A stretch of 45,207 nucleotides of DNA from Gemmatimonadaceae bacterium (GTDB lineage Bacteria > Gemmatimonadota > Gemmatimonadetes > Gemmatimonadales > Gemmatimonadaceae). The DNA lies in contig JAGNMU010000001.1 of assembly GCA_017991005.1 (NCBI GenBank), positions 1 to 45,207 of the forward strand, read 5' to 3'. Below, in pieces: positions 6,805 to 14,681 of the stretch. The notes below the pieces were generated by a model. The model was not told the DNA's origin. It made no database searches and worked only from the letters and a program-made list of their open reading frames with translations. A program made the position numbers and the translations under genes. The number at the start of each line of letters is the position of its first letter. Position 1 is the stretch's first letter.

Positions 6805-9236
6805 TCTCCCGACGATCTCGCGCACTGGCCACCGCAACCCTCGCGTCCCTGCTGGCCACCGCCACACACGCCGCAGCACAGACGACCGACTCGTTGCGCG
6901 TGCCCGGGTTGCGCGCCTCGGTGGAACTGGCGCGCGACTCCGCCGGCATCGTACACATTCGCGCTGCCAACGAACATGACCTGTTCTTCGCGCAGGGATA
7001 CAGTGCGGCGCGCGACCGCCTCTTTCAACTGGAACTGTGGCGTCGGCAAGCCACGGGCACGATGGCCGAGGTGCTCGGACCGCGCTGGGTGGCGCGCGAC
7101 CGCGCGTCGCGACTGCTCCGGTATCGTGGATCAATGTCGGCCGAACTTGCGCACTATCATCCGCGTGGTGCCGACATCATTGGCGCGTTCGTGGCGGGCG
7201 TGAATGCGTATGTCGCCCATGTCACGCAGCATCCGGAGCTGCTGCCGCCCGAGCTGGTCTGGCTTGGCATCTCGCCGGGCCTGTGGACACCCGAGATTGT
7301 GATTTCGCGCCACAATGCCCTCGCGTCGAACGCGCGCGACGAGTTGCCAACCGCCGAAGCCGTGCTGGCCATTGGCGAAGCGTCGGTGAAACGCCTGCGC
7401 GTCTACGAACCGGCCAACGCTCGCCTGGCGGTCGATTCGACGGTCGCGCGCCTGTTTCGTGCGCTGACCAGCGCCTCGTTGAGCGACGAGGACGTGATGG
7501 CGCCGTATCAAGGCTTCAAGAGCGCGCCCGTTTTTCGCGCCGGTGAGGTGCTGTCATCCGTTCGACGCGCACCAACTCCGCCGACGAGCACCGATACCGC
7601 GTCAGCAAGCGGGCTCGCACTCGATCGGTGGGAGAGCAACAACTGGGTCTTGGCCGGATCGCGAACGGCGAGTGGCAAGCCGATTGTCGCCAACGATCCG
7701 CATCGCACCATCGCCACGCCGTCATTGCGCTATCTGGTGCACCTGAACGCGCCCGGATGGGATGTCATCGGCGGCGGAGAACCGGCAATTCCGGGCGTGG
7801 CCATCGGGCACAATCGCGCAGGCGCATGGGGCCTGACCATCTTCGGCATCGATGCCGAAGACCTGTATGTGTACGATACCCGCGCCGACGATCCGCGCGC
7901 GTACCGCTACGGTCGCGGCACGGAGCGCATGCGTGAGGTCCGCGACACCATTCGCGTAAAAGGTGAGTCGCCCCGCGTGGTCACCCTTCGCTTCACGCGC
8001 CACGGTCCCGTGCTATTCGAGGATTCGCTGCGACACACGGCCGTGGCGCTGCGTGCGGCGTGGCTGGAAGTGGGAGGCGCACCGTATCTCGCCAGCTTGC
8101 GCATCGACCAGGCCACCAACTGGGCGCAGTTTCGAACCGCGCTCACGTACGCACGGATGCCGGCGCTCAACTGGGTGTGGGGCGATACCAGTGGCGCGAT
8201 CGGTTGGCAGGCGGCGGGCGTCGCACCGGTCCGGCCCAACTGGGACGGCCTGGTGCCGGTTGCGGGCGACGGGCGATACGAATGGCGTGGATTTCTCCCC
8301 ATCGCACAGCTACCGCACGTTGGCTCTCCCGAGGTCAGCGCATTCGGCACCGCCAACGCGTTCAACGTGCCGGCCGGTTATCCGCATGTGAATGCGGTGG
8401 CGCGCACGTGGGCGGAACCGTGGCGTTTGCGCCGGCTCACCGAAGTGCTGGACACGGTTCGTGGTGCGACGGTCGGCTCCATGGCGCGCCTGCAGCACGA
8501 CGAAACTGCCGTGGCAGCCCGTACGTTGGTGCCGCTGCTGCGCGACATCGCGCTGACGGGTGATGTGGCGCGCGCGGCGCGTGACTCGCTGCTCGCCTGG
8601 AACGGCGTGCTGTCGGCGAATTCGACGGGCGCCGCCATCTATGCCGTCTGGGAACGGCGACTGCTGTCGCACACGGCGGCCATGGTTGTACCAGTCGCTG
8701 CCCGCTCGATTATGGGAACCGTACCACTCTCGCGCACCGTATCGTGGCTGACGTCGGCCGATTCGATTCTGGGGGTGAATCCACAGGTGGCCCGCGATTT
8801 CATTCTATTTCGCGCATTCAACGAAACGGTGCAGGATCTTTCGCGGCGCTTTGGCCGCGATCTCTCCGCGTGGCGGTACGGGAGCACTGCCCTCCATCAC
8901 GTGCGCATCGCGCACCCACTGGATGGCGTGGTAGCCGACTCGCTTCGCGCGCGGTTGTCGCCGGGACCGCTGCCGCGAGGTGGTTATGCGAACACGCTCA
9001 ATGCCACCGGCAACACGGACAATCAGACGGCCGGCGCCAGCATGCGCGTGGTGATCGACGTCTCCGACTGGGACAGCGCGATCACCACCAACACACCCGG
9101 CCAGAGCGGCGATCCGCGAAGCTCGCACTACATGGACCTCTTTCCACTCTGGAATCGTGGTCAGTACGTGCCACTCCCCTTCTCCGCCGCAGCGGTGCAA
9201 CGCCGGACGGAGCATGTCCAGGTATTGCGACCGTGA
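6801..9236 (+). CDS. penicillin acylase family protein (Ntn hydrolase, peptidase S45)
   Basis: This 811-residue secreted precursor has a signal peptide at residues 1-27 (ending THAAAQ). Small-subunit marks include AQGYSAARDRLFQLELWRRQATG. The autocatalytic cleavage site lies before Ser279 in ESNNWVLAG, so Ser279 becomes the N-terminal nucleophile. The residue before it is Glu rather than the frequent Gly or Ala. Downstream come NDPHRTIATPS, GWQAAGVAPVR and an Asn-rich oxyanion/Asn region near ANTLNATGNTDNQ. Members hydrolyse amides of acyl chains, including beta-lactams and acyl-homoserine lactones, in the periplasm. The gene overlaps its neighbours by 4 nt on both sides and directly precedes a two-component pair. 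The substrate is unknown. Confidence 0.9.
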   Translation: MISRRSRALATATLASLLATATHAAAQTTDSLRVPGLRASVELARDSAGIVHIRAANEHDLFFAQGYSAARDRLFQLELWRRQATGTMAEVLGPRWVARDRASRLLRYRGSMSAELAHYHPRGADIIGAFVAGVNAYVAHVTQHPELLPPELVWLGISPGLWTPEIVISRHNALASNARDELPTAEAVLAIGEASVKRLRVYEPANARLAVDSTVARLFRALTSASLSDEDVMAPYQGFKSAPVFRAGEVLSSVRRAPTPPTSTDTASASGLALDRWESNNWVLAGSRTASGKPIVANDPHRTIATPSLRYLVHLNAPGWDVIGGGEPAIPGVAIGHNRAGAWGLTIFGIDAEDLYVYDTRADDPRAYRYGRGTERMREVRDTIRVKGESPRVVTLRFTRHGPVLFEDSLRHTAVALRAAWLEVGGAPYLASLRIDQATNWAQFRTALTYARMPALNWVWGDTSGAIGWQAAGVAPVRPNWDGLVPVAGDGRYEWRGFLPIAQLPHVGSPEVSAFGTANAFNVPAGYPHVNAVARTWAEPWRLRRLTEVLDTVRGATVGSMARLQHDETAVAARTLVPLLRDIALTGDVARAARDSLLAWNGVLSANSTGAAIYAVWERRLLSHTAAMVVPVAARSIMGTVPLSRTVSWLTSADSILGVNPQVARDFILFRAFNETVQDLSRRFGRDLSAWRYGSTALHHVRIAHPLDGVVADSLRARLSPGPLPRGGYANTLNATGNTDNQTAGASMRVVIDVSDWDSAITTNTPGQSGDPRSSHYMDLFPLWNRGQYVPLPFSAAAVQRRTEHVQVLRP

Positions 9237-9949
9237 CACGCATCCTCATCGCAGAAGATGACCGGCAACTGCGAGCCGCACTCGTGCGCGGGCTTCGTGA
9301 GGCGGCCTATGACGTCGAGCAGGCGGGCAACGGCAAACAGGCGATGTCGTTGATCGACGACGCCCCGTTCGATGCCATCATTCTCGATATCCTGATGCCC
9401 GGCATGAGTGGACTCGAAGTGTGCCGCGCCATCCGCGCGCGCGAGGACCGGACGCCGATTCTCATGCTGACGGCGCTCGATAGCGTCGAGCAGCGCATCG
9501 CGGGACTCGACGAAGGGGCGGACGACTATCTCACCAAACCGTTCGATTTCGGTGAACTGCTTGCGCGCGTGCGGGCCCTGACGCGCCGGCACGGCGAAAG
9601 CGCCAGCGCCCAGTTGACCGTGGGCGATCTGGTGATCGATTTGCGGCGGCACACCGTGCACCGGGGAACGCGGGAGATCTCGCTGACCGCCAAGGAGTTT
9701 GCGTTTCTGGTATACCTCGCCAGAAATGCCGGCACGGTCGTGAGCCGCGCCGATCTCATGGCGCACGTGTGGGACGACAGCCGCAGTACGGCGTACTCGA
9801 ACATCATCGATGTCTATGCCAGTCGGCTGCGGCGCAAGCTCGACGACGGAGAGGTGGAGCCGCTGTTCACCACGCTGCGAGGCACCGGCTTTGTGCTGGA
9901 GGCGCCAGCTGGATCACGCCGATCCGGCGCCGCCAAACGTCCTGAGTGA
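9233..9949 (+). CDS. OmpR/PhoB-family response regulator
   Basis: This 238-residue protein starts at the GTG at 9233, which overlaps the acylase stop (GTGA); longer in-frame extensions would lie antisense-like inside the acylase and look non-coding. The receiver domain has acidic Glu8/Asp9/Asp10, phospho-acceptor Asp52 in ILDILMPG, the Thr of MLTA and the Lys of DDYLTKPFDFGEL. The C-terminal winged-helix domain has LTAKEFAFLVYLARN and the SNIIDVYASRLRRKLDDG recognition region ending in LRGTGFVLE. It is the cytoplasmic output partner of the kinase encoded immediately downstream. Confidence 0.95.
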   Translation: MTRILIAEDDRQLRAALVRGLREAAYDVEQAGNGKQAMSLIDDAPFDAIILDILMPGMSGLEVCRAIRAREDRTPILMLTALDSVEQRIAGLDEGADDYLTKPFDFGELLARVRALTRRHGESASAQLTVGDLVIDLRRHTVHRGTREISLTAKEFAFLVYLARNAGTVVSRADLMAHVWDDSRSTAYSNIIDVYASRLRRKLDDGEVEPLFTTLRGTGFVLEAPAGSRRSGAAKRPE

Positions 9950-11406
9950 TGCGCCCATGGCCGTCATCCCTGCGGGCCCGACTCACCCTCTGGTATACGG
10001 TGTTGCTGGCCATCCCGCTCATCGCCTTCGCCATCGCCGCGTTTGTGGTGGTCTCCCGGGCACTGGAACGACACACCGACGCGTTCATCGGTGATGCGCT
10101 GACTGCGTTTTCCCGCGAGTTGTTTGCCGAACGGCGTGCCTCGTGGCCCATGCCCGAGGCCATGCGACGCACGGTGGCCGAAGTGCGGTTTCGGGAACTC
10201 AACATCGCCATCCTCGCGGCCGACGGATCGGTGATCGCGATGACCGCATTCGGCGCCGACGAAGCCGATGCCAGTGTCGCCCGTCGGCCGTCGCCCGACG
10301 TGGAAACGCGTCTGCTCACCGTGCTGCGGACATACGATCTCCGGCAACCGGTGTCGCTGACGGTGCCAAGTGCCAACGGGGCGTATCGCATCGTGGCCCG
10401 TCCCATTGAAGCGGACGGCGAGCGGTTCACGCTGACGGGCGCATATTCACGCCGTGACATCGAAGCTGTGCTGCAACGCGTGCGGCAGATGTTTGCCGTC
10501 GCCATTCCGCTGTTGCTCGTCGCCGCCGCCTTCGGTGGGTACGCGCTCGCACGGCGGAGTTTGGCGCCGGTCGCGGCCATGGCCAGTCAGGCGGCGGCCA
10601 TCACCGCCACCAACATGCACGAGCGACTGCCGGCGACCGGGGGCGACGAACTGGTCGGCCTCGCGCGCGTCGTGAACAGTCTGCTCGACCGGCTGGAGCA
10701 ATCCTTCGACCGGCAGCGGCGCTTCATCGCCGACGCGTCGCACGAGTTGCGCACTCCGACCGCGGTGGTGCGAAGCGAGGCGGACATCACACTCTCGCGT
10801 CTCAATCGACCCGAAGCGGAATACCGCGAGTCGGTCACCGTCATCCGCGACGCCGCGCAGCGTCTGACGCGTATCGTCGACGATCTCTTTCTCCTCTCGC
10901 GCGCCGACGCCGGCCATCTCGTGTCGCGACCGGGGCCGTTGTATCTCGAGGAAGTGGTGCATCAGGCGACACGCGCCGTGCACGCGGTCGCCAGCGAGCG
11001 CGCCGTCGACGTGATCTTGCGAGACGTGGTCGAAGCGCCGATTGTCGGCGACCCCGACCTGCTCGGGCGGCTGCTGCTGAATCTCCTGGACAACGCCATC
11101 AAATACGCGCCGCGCGGTTCCACCGTCGATGTGGTGATGACGGCGTCGAACACGCACTACACGGTCAGCGTCATTGATGCCGGCCCTGGCATTCCGGTCG
11201 ATGAGCGCGACCGGGTGTTCGAGCGATTCGTGCGACTCGATACGGCGCGCGCACGCGCTGAGACAACCACCACCAGCGGTGCGGGGCTCGGACTGGCCAT
11301 CGCGCGGCGCATCGCCGAGATGCACGACGGCCGGTTGGAGATCGCCGACTCGCGGCCCGGGCGCACGGAATTCCGTGTCACCCTGCCGAGGGCGGCGCTC
11401 GCCTAA
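9949..11406 (+). CDS. sensor histidine kinase
   Basis: This 485-residue membrane kinase can start at the ATG at 9949 (TGATG with the regulator stop) or one codon earlier at the GTG at 9946. It has a first transmembrane helix at about residues 12-37, a periplasmic sensor of roughly 125 residues, a second helix at about 184-203, then HAMP. The HisKA motif is FIADASHELRTPTAVV with His265. The HATPase domain has the N-box LLLNLLDNAIKYAP, G1 DAGPGIP, the F-box VFERFVR, and G2 GAGLGLAIA. It should phosphorylate the adjacent OmpR-type regulator. The sensed signal is unknown. Its operon position suggests a link to the acylase and its substrate or product. Confidence 0.93.
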   Translation: MRPWPSSLRARLTLWYTVLLAIPLIAFAIAAFVVVSRALERHTDAFIGDALTAFSRELFAERRASWPMPEAMRRTVAEVRFRELNIAILAADGSVIAMTAFGADEADASVARRPSPDVETRLLTVLRTYDLRQPVSLTVPSANGAYRIVARPIEADGERFTLTGAYSRRDIEAVLQRVRQMFAVAIPLLLVAAAFGGYALARRSLAPVAAMASQAAAITATNMHERLPATGGDELVGLARVVNSLLDRLEQSFDRQRRFIADASHELRTPTAVVRSEADITLSRLNRPEAEYRESVTVIRDAAQRLTRIVDDLFLLSRADAGHLVSRPGPLYLEEVVHQATRAVHAVASERAVDVILRDVVEAPIVGDPDLLGRLLLNLLDNAIKYAPRGSTVDVVMTASNTHYTVSVIDAGPGIPVDERDRVFERFVRLDTARARAETTTTSGAGLGLAIARRIAEMHDGRLEIADSRPGRTEFRVTLPRAALA

Positions 11407-11494
11407 GGCGCTCGCCTAAGGCTTTCGCCTGACGCGAGGCGCCGCCCTCACACAGTTATTGCACGGTTATTGCGCGGTTATCGCACGGTTATTG
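11394..11494. repeat. two short tandem repeats between convergent kinase and peptidase genes
   Basis: A 13-bp unit (GGCGCTCGCCTAA) occurs perfectly at 11394-11406 and 11407-11419, with a degenerate third copy at 11420-11432. The first copy holds the kinase stop codon. From 11451 an 11-bp unit (CACGGTTATTG consensus) repeats four times to 11494. The last copy overlaps the stop codon of the S9 peptidase on the other strand. This looks like replication-slippage growth of the gap between two stop codons. The 13-mer can also fold with downstream GCGAGGCGCC. Confidence 0.8.
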
Positions 11495-13759
11495 CGGCGC
11501 GCCGCCCGTGGCGGCCCGGACCGGCGGATCTTTGGGCTTCTCGCCCTGCAGCCAATACGAGAACCACTGGCGAATGCGGCCAAGGCGATCGACCAGCAGC
11601 CACGGTTCACCGGTGCGCGACAAGTCGTGGTTTGACCGCGGATACCGCACGAGTTCCACCGGCACCCCCTGCTTCTTCAGCGACATGAACCAGATCTCGG
11701 CGCTGCCCATCGGTGTCCGATGATCCTCTTCACTCTGCACGAGCAGCATCGGTGTTTTCACCTTGCTCACGTACCGGATGGGTGAGAGGGTGTCGTACAA
11801 CTTCTGGTTGTCCCACGGCTTGCCGTAGAACTCGAACTCCGTGAGCCCCTGTGCATCGCTCGAGCCGTACCAGTACGTCCAGTCGGTGATCGTGCGATCG
11901 GTTTCGATGGCTTTGAATCGATTGGTGCGCGTGGCGATCCACGTGGTCATGAATCCACCGTACGAACCGCCCGTGGCCCCCATCTTGGTGCTGTCCACGT
12001 CGGGCCGCGCCGCCACGATATCCACGGCTTTCATGAGGTCCTGATAGTCTTCGAGACCCCAGCGACCGCGTGTGCTGTAGGTGAAGGGCGCGCCGTATCC
12101 GCTCGATCCGCGCGGGTTGGTGAACAGCACGAACATGCCCTGCGCGGCGAGGTTCTGGAATTCGTCAAACCACCCCTCGCCGTAGGACGAGTGCGGGCCG
12201 CCGTGAATGTAGATCACCATCGGGTATTTCTTGCCCGCCTCGTACCCGTACGGCTTCATCAGCCAGCTTTCGATTTCGAGATTGCCGACGCTCTTGTACG
12301 TGAAACGCTCGGCATCGCTCCAGACCACATCCGCGTTCACGTCGGCATTAAAATCGGTGAGCTTGCGTTCGCCTGAGCCATCGGCGTTGGCGACAAAGAG
12401 CTCCGTCGGCTTGGTCATGGATGTCGCCACAAACGCCATCGTCTTCGCGGCGGCATCGAAGCTCATGCCACGAATCTGCCGACGTCCACCGACGATCTCT
12501 TTCGGTGACGCGACGCCGTTGATATCCGCTTCGAGCACCGCCGTGCGTCCACCAATTTCGGCCGTGAACATCATGCGACCGTTGTCGAGCCACTCGATCC
12601 CGGCGGGCTCATACTGCCACGTGCCAAGCAGGTTCTTGGGGGTGCCACCGCTGACGGGAATCGTGTAGATGCGCGCGGACGCGGTGCGGGCCGGGCGTCC
12701 GACAAACGCCAGTTGCTTGCCGTCCGCCGACCACACGACGTTGGACTCGGCGCCCACCCACTCAGCGACTTTGCGCGGCGTTCCGCCGGCGGTCGCCACA
12801 ACGTAGATGTCCGCTTCGTTGCGATTGGCTTCATCGCGGATCTTGTTGTACGGCAGTTTGGAAATAGAATCTCGCTCAAGCTCCACGGCAGAATCGGGGC
12901 GCAGCTGCGCATCGGCGATGAACGCAATCCACTGCCCATCCGGCGACACCGTCGGCGAGCGATGCGAGTAGGTGGTGCTCGTGATCATGGTCCGCGCCGT
13001 GTCGCCCATGTTCTGCCGCCAGAGCTGCTGCGGCCGCCATGTTCTCGGCGCCGCGCGACCCGGCACAAAGCCCACACCATTGACCTTGTACGACATGTCG
13101 ACGACATGTCGGCCGTCAAAGCGCGCCGGGTCGGCGGGACGGGTGATACCGTCGAACGGCGGCTTCGCCATCGGCTGCATGCGCGCAAACGGGTCTGCGG
13201 CGTTTCTCGGCGCAGGGTCCTGACGCGCTGGGCCCGTGGAGATCGCAAATGCATTGTTGGCCGGCATCGAGCCTTCGGCATAGCCGTCAACTTGAATCGC
13301 CTCGCCGGATGGCTCATCCAGTCGAATGGCCCATGTATTGCCTCGGCCGCCCACTCGCTGCGAGGTGAAGAACAGATACTTGCCGTCGTGCGACCACCGC
13401 GGATTTGAACTCTCCGTCGTCGGCGACGTCCATCGCTGCGGCGCACCGCCCGCGGTATTCGCCACCCAGATTTCGCTGTGGCGGCGATTCTCGCCTTCGA
13501 CGGCACGCGTGACCGTCATTGCCACGCGTTTGCCGTCGGGCGACAGGGCGGGCGCGCTGACATTCGCGACGCGATACCAGTCGGCGAGCATCATCGCGCG
13601 AGGGCCTTTTGGCAATCGCGGCGTCGCGGCCGCAGGCTCAACAGGCGCGTCCCCGCCTCGACCACCGCCGCGCTGCGCGAGCACCGGGAGCGGGAGTAAC
13701 GAGGTACAACTCAGCAGCATCGCCAGTCGACCGGCGCGCTGGAAGGCGAATGGAGTCAT
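11489..13759 (-). CDS. S9 family peptidase (prolyl oligopeptidase/acylaminoacyl-peptidase type), secreted
   Basis: This 756-residue protein is taken from the ATG at 13759; an in-frame extension to 13858 adds 33 residues without signal-peptide character. The N-terminus (FQRAGRLAMLLSCTSLLPLPVLAQ) is a signal peptide, followed by a Gly/Arg-rich segment. A beta-propeller of WD-like strands (PRWSHDGKYLFFTS, VWSADGKQLAFVG) occupies about residues 50-500. The C-terminal alpha/beta hydrolase has the nucleophile Ser599 in GGSYGGFMT, the Asp in SEEDHRTP and the His in RSNHDLS. It probably degrades peptides in the periplasm or outside. It is a single gene, convergent with the kinase operon, with a long regulatory-looking upstream region. 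Confidence 0.93.
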   Translation of the reverse strand: MTPFAFQRAGRLAMLLSCTSLLPLPVLAQRGGGRGGDAPVEPAAATPRLPKGPRAMMLADWYRVANVSAPALSPDGKRVAMTVTRAVEGENRRHSEIWVANTAGGAPQRWTSPTTESSNPRWSHDGKYLFFTSQRVGGRGNTWAIRLDEPSGEAIQVDGYAEGSMPANNAFAISTGPARQDPAPRNAADPFARMQPMAKPPFDGITRPADPARFDGRHVVDMSYKVNGVGFVPGRAAPRTWRPQQLWRQNMGDTARTMITSTTYSHRSPTVSPDGQWIAFIADAQLRPDSAVELERDSISKLPYNKIRDEANRNEADIYVVATAGGTPRKVAEWVGAESNVVWSADGKQLAFVGRPARTASARIYTIPVSGGTPKNLLGTWQYEPAGIEWLDNGRMMFTAEIGGRTAVLEADINGVASPKEIVGGRRQIRGMSFDAAAKTMAFVATSMTKPTELFVANADGSGERKLTDFNADVNADVVWSDAERFTYKSVGNLEIESWLMKPYGYEAGKKYPMVIYIHGGPHSSYGEGWFDEFQNLAAQGMFVLFTNPRGSSGYGAPFTYSTRGRWGLEDYQDLMKAVDIVAARPDVDSTKMGATGGSYGGFMTTWIATRTNRFKAIETDRTITDWTYWYGSSDAQGLTEFEFYGKPWDNQKLYDTLSPIRYVSKVKTPMLLVQSEEDHRTPMGSAEIWFMSLKKQGVPVELVRYPRSNHDLSRTGEPWLLVDRLGRIRQWFSYWLQGEKPKDPPVRAATGGAPQ

Positions 13760-13874
13760 CGGGAATCTCGGCGGTGGGGAAACAAGCGGAACGATGTGCA
13801 ACGAATCCAGCCCGCCAAATGTTGGACGACAGCTCGCCAACGGCAATGAAACCCACAAAAGTCACACTCGTGTC

Positions 13875-13903
13875 TTGCGACCTTTCCGCCCCTGACCTAG
13901 CAT
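13875..13903 (+). promoter_or_regulatory. sigma70-like promoter of the 13.9-14.2 kb unit
   Basis: TTGCGA at 13875-13880 and TAGCAT at 13898-13903 are separated by exactly 17 nt. Each matches four of six consensus bases. It faces the small ORFs and terminator hairpin downstream. Confidence 0.4.
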
Positions 13904-13976
13904 GTCGGGACACGCGGAGGAGCGCCGCGTTCGTAGCTGCTGGTGTTGCTGTTGGTGTTCGTGCTGGTGCTGGTGA
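13902..13976 (+). CDS. candidate 24-codon Cys/Trp-rich leader ORF
   Basis: The reading frame is ATG to TGA and its last 12 residues are CWCCCWCSCWCW. The run comes from a simple-sequence stretch of TGG and TGY codons at 13938-13973. It has no recognisable Shine-Dalgarno, and its ATG falls inside the candidate -10 element, so translation of this exact ORF is doubtful. A Cys/Trp codon cluster would suit an attenuator leader, but no cysteine or tryptophan biosynthesis gene follows. It may be only a GC-rich microsatellite. Confidence 0.15.
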   Translation: MSGHAEERRVRSCWCCCWCSCWCW

Positions 13977-14051
13977 AGTGGCGGTCGTCCCACCTGCAGG
14001 ACCTCTCGGTTTCCGCCCGATGTCCCACTCTTTTTTCACGGAGGTGATCAT

Positions 14052-14117
14052 TTGTCTAGTTCCAATACCTACGCCGGCTCGGCCTGGGCAAACGATCTCC
14101 TGATCGCCGCCCGGTAA
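14052..14117 (+). CDS. candidate 21-aa peptide with extremely strong ribosome binding site
   Basis: TTG at 14052 starts a 21-codon frame (MSSSNTYAGSAWANDLLIAAR) ending TAA at 14115-14117. Upstream, GGAGGTGATC at 14040-14049 is a perfect 10-nt match to the anti-Shine-Dalgarno of 16S rRNA, and GGAGG is 7 nt from the TTG. Such a match is far stronger than anything else in this window. The stop codon lies in a small CCCG/CGGG hairpin, and three more stems follow. No homologue is recognised. It could be a small protein, a leader peptide, or a ribosome-binding element of a regulatory RNA. Confidence 0.35.
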   Translation: MSSSNTYAGSAWANDLLIAAR

Positions 14118-14125
14118 CTCGGGTT

Positions 14126-14220
14126 CCGGTTCGGGCAGTCGTCTCGAGCCGGCTAGGGTCGTCCACCTTCGTGGACATGTAGTCAGAAGGGCCGTCGCGC
14201 ACACACCGCGGCGGCCCTTC
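14126..14220 (+). terminator. three consecutive hairpins ending in a 14-bp terminator-like stem
   Basis: Stems are 14126-14133 with 14145-14152 (8 bp, one G-U), 14161-14166 with 14171-14176 (6 bp, CTTC loop), and 14186-14199 with 14207-14220 (14 bp, one G-U, 7-nt loop). The last is strong enough to end transcription of the small upstream ORF. No U-tract follows. Confidence 0.55.
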
Positions 14221-14333
14221 GGCGATATGGTCACCTGGCATTCACACTGATGACCGGCACTTGTTTTCGGCGTTTGTTCGGTGAATACTTAAGTGAATCG
14301 GGAGCATTTCAACCACGTCGCTCCACACCCGCC

Positions 14334-14675
14334 ATGTCTCCGCGCCCACCGCAATCGCCCGCGCGCTCCAAACCGCGCCGCGCCACCAAAGCCGCGCACG
14401 CCCGCGATGTCGTGAAGTTCACCGACATCCCAAACATCGGCCCGTCCATCGCGCAGGACTTTGTGCTGCTCGGATTCACGGCTCCCGCGCAGCTCGTCGG
14501 ACACGATCCGTATCTCTTGTACGATCGACTCTGCGCGCTGACCCACTGCCGGCAGGACCCCTGCGTCGCCGACGTGTTCATCGCGGCCGTGCGCTTCATG
14601 GAGGGGTCGCCGCCGCACACCTGGTGGCACTACACCGACGAGCGAAAGCGCGAGTTCGCGCGTACGGGCCGCTAA
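14334..14675 (+). CDS. Cdd1-family helix-hairpin-helix protein (pathogenicity locus domain)
   Basis: This 113-residue protein starts at the ATG at 14334; an in-frame start at 14250 would add 28 poorly conserved residues. After a basic, Pro/Ser/Lys-rich tail (residues 1-30) comes the Cdd1 core. That core has the helix-hairpin-helix-like FTDIPNIGPSIAQDFVLLGF, then LYDRLCALTHCRQDPCVADVF and the C-terminal WWHYTDERK. Length and order match small stand-alone Cdd1 proteins. The HhH element suggests nucleic-acid binding, but no biochemical role is established. Convergent with the M28 peptidase, only 6 nt apart. Confidence 0.85.
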   Translation: MSPRPPQSPARSKPRRATKAAHARDVVKFTDIPNIGPSIAQDFVLLGFTAPAQLVGHDPYLLYDRLCALTHCRQDPCVADVFIAAVRFMEGSPPHTWWHYTDERKREFARTGR

Positions 14676-14681
14676 CCTGCG

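Larger units (their letters stand above)
13760..14333. other. 574-bp intergenic region with a probable small transcription unit
   Basis: This gap separates the S9 peptidase (-) from the Cdd1 gene (+) and holds more than a divergent promoter. On the plus strand it contains, in order: a sigma70-like promoter, a low-complexity TGG/TGY stretch that reads as a Cys/Trp-rich 24-codon ORF, a 10-nt perfect Shine-Dalgarno with a 21-codon TTG ORF, three hairpins, and a strong terminator-like stem. The 13760-13870 part presumably holds the peptidase promoter on the minus strand. I see no clear -35/-10 pair there. Confidence 0.6.

Noticed and set aside
8744-9232. In-frame extension of the response regulator by 163 codons into the acylase gene.
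   Set aside because: The receiver domain begins exactly at the GTG at 9233. The extension is out of frame with the acylase and has no domain.
13609-14103. A 164-codon plus-strand frame crossing the S9 peptidase start and the intergenic gap.
   Set aside because: Its first part is antisense to the peptidase signal region and its product is low-complexity. It conflicts with the better-supported small unit at 13875-14222.
14052-14117. The peptide segment WANDLLIAAR resembles a tmRNA proteolysis tag (A-N-D start, I-A-A near the end).
   Set aside because: A tag must end in Ala-Ala at the stop, here Arg follows. No tRNA-like acceptor or T arm flanks it, and the frame has its own Shine-Dalgarno, which tmRNA tags do not use.
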